From Indolivaga alginatilytica (lineage in GTDB: Bacteria > Bacteroidota > Bacteroidia > Bacteroidales > Dysgonomonadaceae): 64,000 bases of DNA. Both the position numbers and the translations under genes were made by a program. This document shows, piece by piece, positions 63,697-64,000 of the stretch. Location: NCBI RefSeq assembly GCF_003201355.1, contig NZ_QICL01000026.1, forward strand, positions 1 through 64,000, written 5' to 3'. The first letter of the stretch is position 1. Every line of letters starts with the position of its first letter. The notes beneath the pieces are model-generated. The model saw nothing but the letters and a program-made list of their open reading frames with translations, was not told the DNA's origin and searched no databases.

Positions 63697-63903
63697 TTAT
63701 TCTCGACATCCAGTACAGCATGTTCCCTCATGAAGAATTGTATACTGATTTCGTTTGGCTTCCTCAATTGCTTCTAATCGATTAGGAAAGTAACCCAAGA
63801 GTGTTTGATCTTTAGTTGAATACAGCCATTTGCAATCTTTTTTATGCACTTCGTACCCGCTTGTTAAATGAGCACTTTTAATTAAAAAATAAGTTTCATT
63901 CAT
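63697..63903 (-). CDS. Small Cys/His-rich protein of unknown function, putative guide-RNA target
   Basis: 68 residues. The sequence YEVHKKDCKWLYS, then LLGYFPNRLEAIEEAK, then TCCTGC matches a widespread family of tiny bacterial proteins I remember with V-H-K-x-x-C-x-x-L, L-G-x-F and C-C-x-x-C. The histidine and four cysteines may bind a metal. Function unknown; annotated only as hypothetical as far as I know. It is read towards the guide RNA and cas9. Its leader (63913-63926) contains the 14-nt match to the guide RNA. Confidence 0.75.
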   Translation of the reverse strand: MNETYFLIKSAHLTSGYEVHKKDCKWLYSTKDQTLLGYFPNRLEAIEEAKRNQYTILHEGTCCTGCRE

Positions 63904-63912
63904 TTTTTTATA

Positions 63913-63926
63913 TATTAAGTAGAATA
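63913..63926 (+). promoter_or_regulatory. Seed-matched site of the candidate guide RNA in the leader of the 68-residue gene
   Basis: TATTAAGTAGAATA is identical to the 14 nt directly 5' of the repeat-like part of the candidate guide RNA; bases further 5' do not match. It ends 10 bp from the ATG at 63903. A possible -7 box TACATTTA on the minus strand (63956-63949) would put the site inside the leader. The bases where a II-C PAM would lie are AGAAATTA (63927-63934). Confidence 0.55.
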
Positions 63927-64000
63927 AGAAATTAAATTATTTAGTGTTGTAAATGTATTGAATAAATAATTATGAACAAAATAATCCAGTATATTCTTCG

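Overview
The window reads as the interior of a Bacteroidales (Bacteroides/Parabacteroides/Dysgonomonas-like) chromosome carrying an integrative conjugative element (ICE) of the CTnDOT type, followed by a type II-C CRISPR locus. The assignment rests on the TraA-TraQ style transfer genes, Mfa/FimB-type fimbrial genes, RteC, DUF3873/DUF1896-type ICE proteins, and repeated -7 promoter boxes of the Bacteroidetes form TAnnTTTG. The genus cannot be fixed from the sequence alone. || Layout. 1-1180: end of a PcfJ-like gene and a DUF3873-like gene broken by a premature TGA. 1.8-3.3 kb: a probable nuclease with a ribbon-helix-helix-like partner. 3.7-21.7 kb, minus strand: the transfer operon traA-(B/C)-D-E-F-G ... 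I-J-K-L-M-N-O-Q, interrupted between traG and traI by a five-gene fimbrial cluster (10.4-16.5 kb) and between traK and traJ by one plus-strand membrane-protein gene with its own promoter. 21.7-22.3 kb: repeat-rich DNA that looks like the partition/oriT region. 22.3-29.0 kb, plus strand: mobA, mobB (relaxase), two cargo genes, mobC (coupling protein). 29.0-36.6 kb, minus strand: a DNA phosphorothioation operon dndC-dndD-[dndE fused to a HerA/FtsK-type ATPase]-GIY-YIG protein-dndB-Mrr-type nuclease. 36.9-44.3 kb: ICE genes (DUF3945-like, DUF1896-like, and a 1797-residue methylase-helicase). 44.3-46.3 kb: a possible RES-domain protein followed by a PLD-nuclease/EVE-like protein. 46.4-49.2 kb: two HTH proteins, a DHFR-family protein behind a long structured leader RNA, rteC, and a 39-residue membrane peptide. 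49.2-56.4 kb: a MacB-type tripartite exporter with a divergent LytS/LytTR two-component system. 56.5-57.5 kb: integrase and other gene remnants. 57.8-58.65 kb: a fused MNT-HEPN protein. 58.7-64 kb: tracrRNA, cas9 and a small gene. || How it fits together. The mob/tra genes move the element. The exporter, fimbriae, Dnd operon and other nucleases are cargo inserted into gaps of that backbone. RteC and the HTH proteins resemble the excision-control module of CTnDOT. The CRISPR locus lies beyond the integrase remnant and shows no cas1, cas2 or array inside the window. || Most notable observation. Just downstream of cas9, on the minus strand, lies a candidate small RNA (63622 to 63507) with a -7 box, a terminal stem and a run of eight U. 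It contains a 17-nt CRISPR-repeat-like segment able to pair along its full length with the tracrRNA anti-repeat. The 14 nt immediately 5' of that segment, where a spacer seed would be, match the 5' leader of the neighbouring 68-residue gene exactly (63913-63926). This is the architecture of a scaRNA-like or CreA-like guide by which Cas9 would repress a neighbour gene. Second most notable is the Dnd operon, with its DndE-ATPase fusion and GIY-YIG and Mrr nucleases in place of DndFGH.
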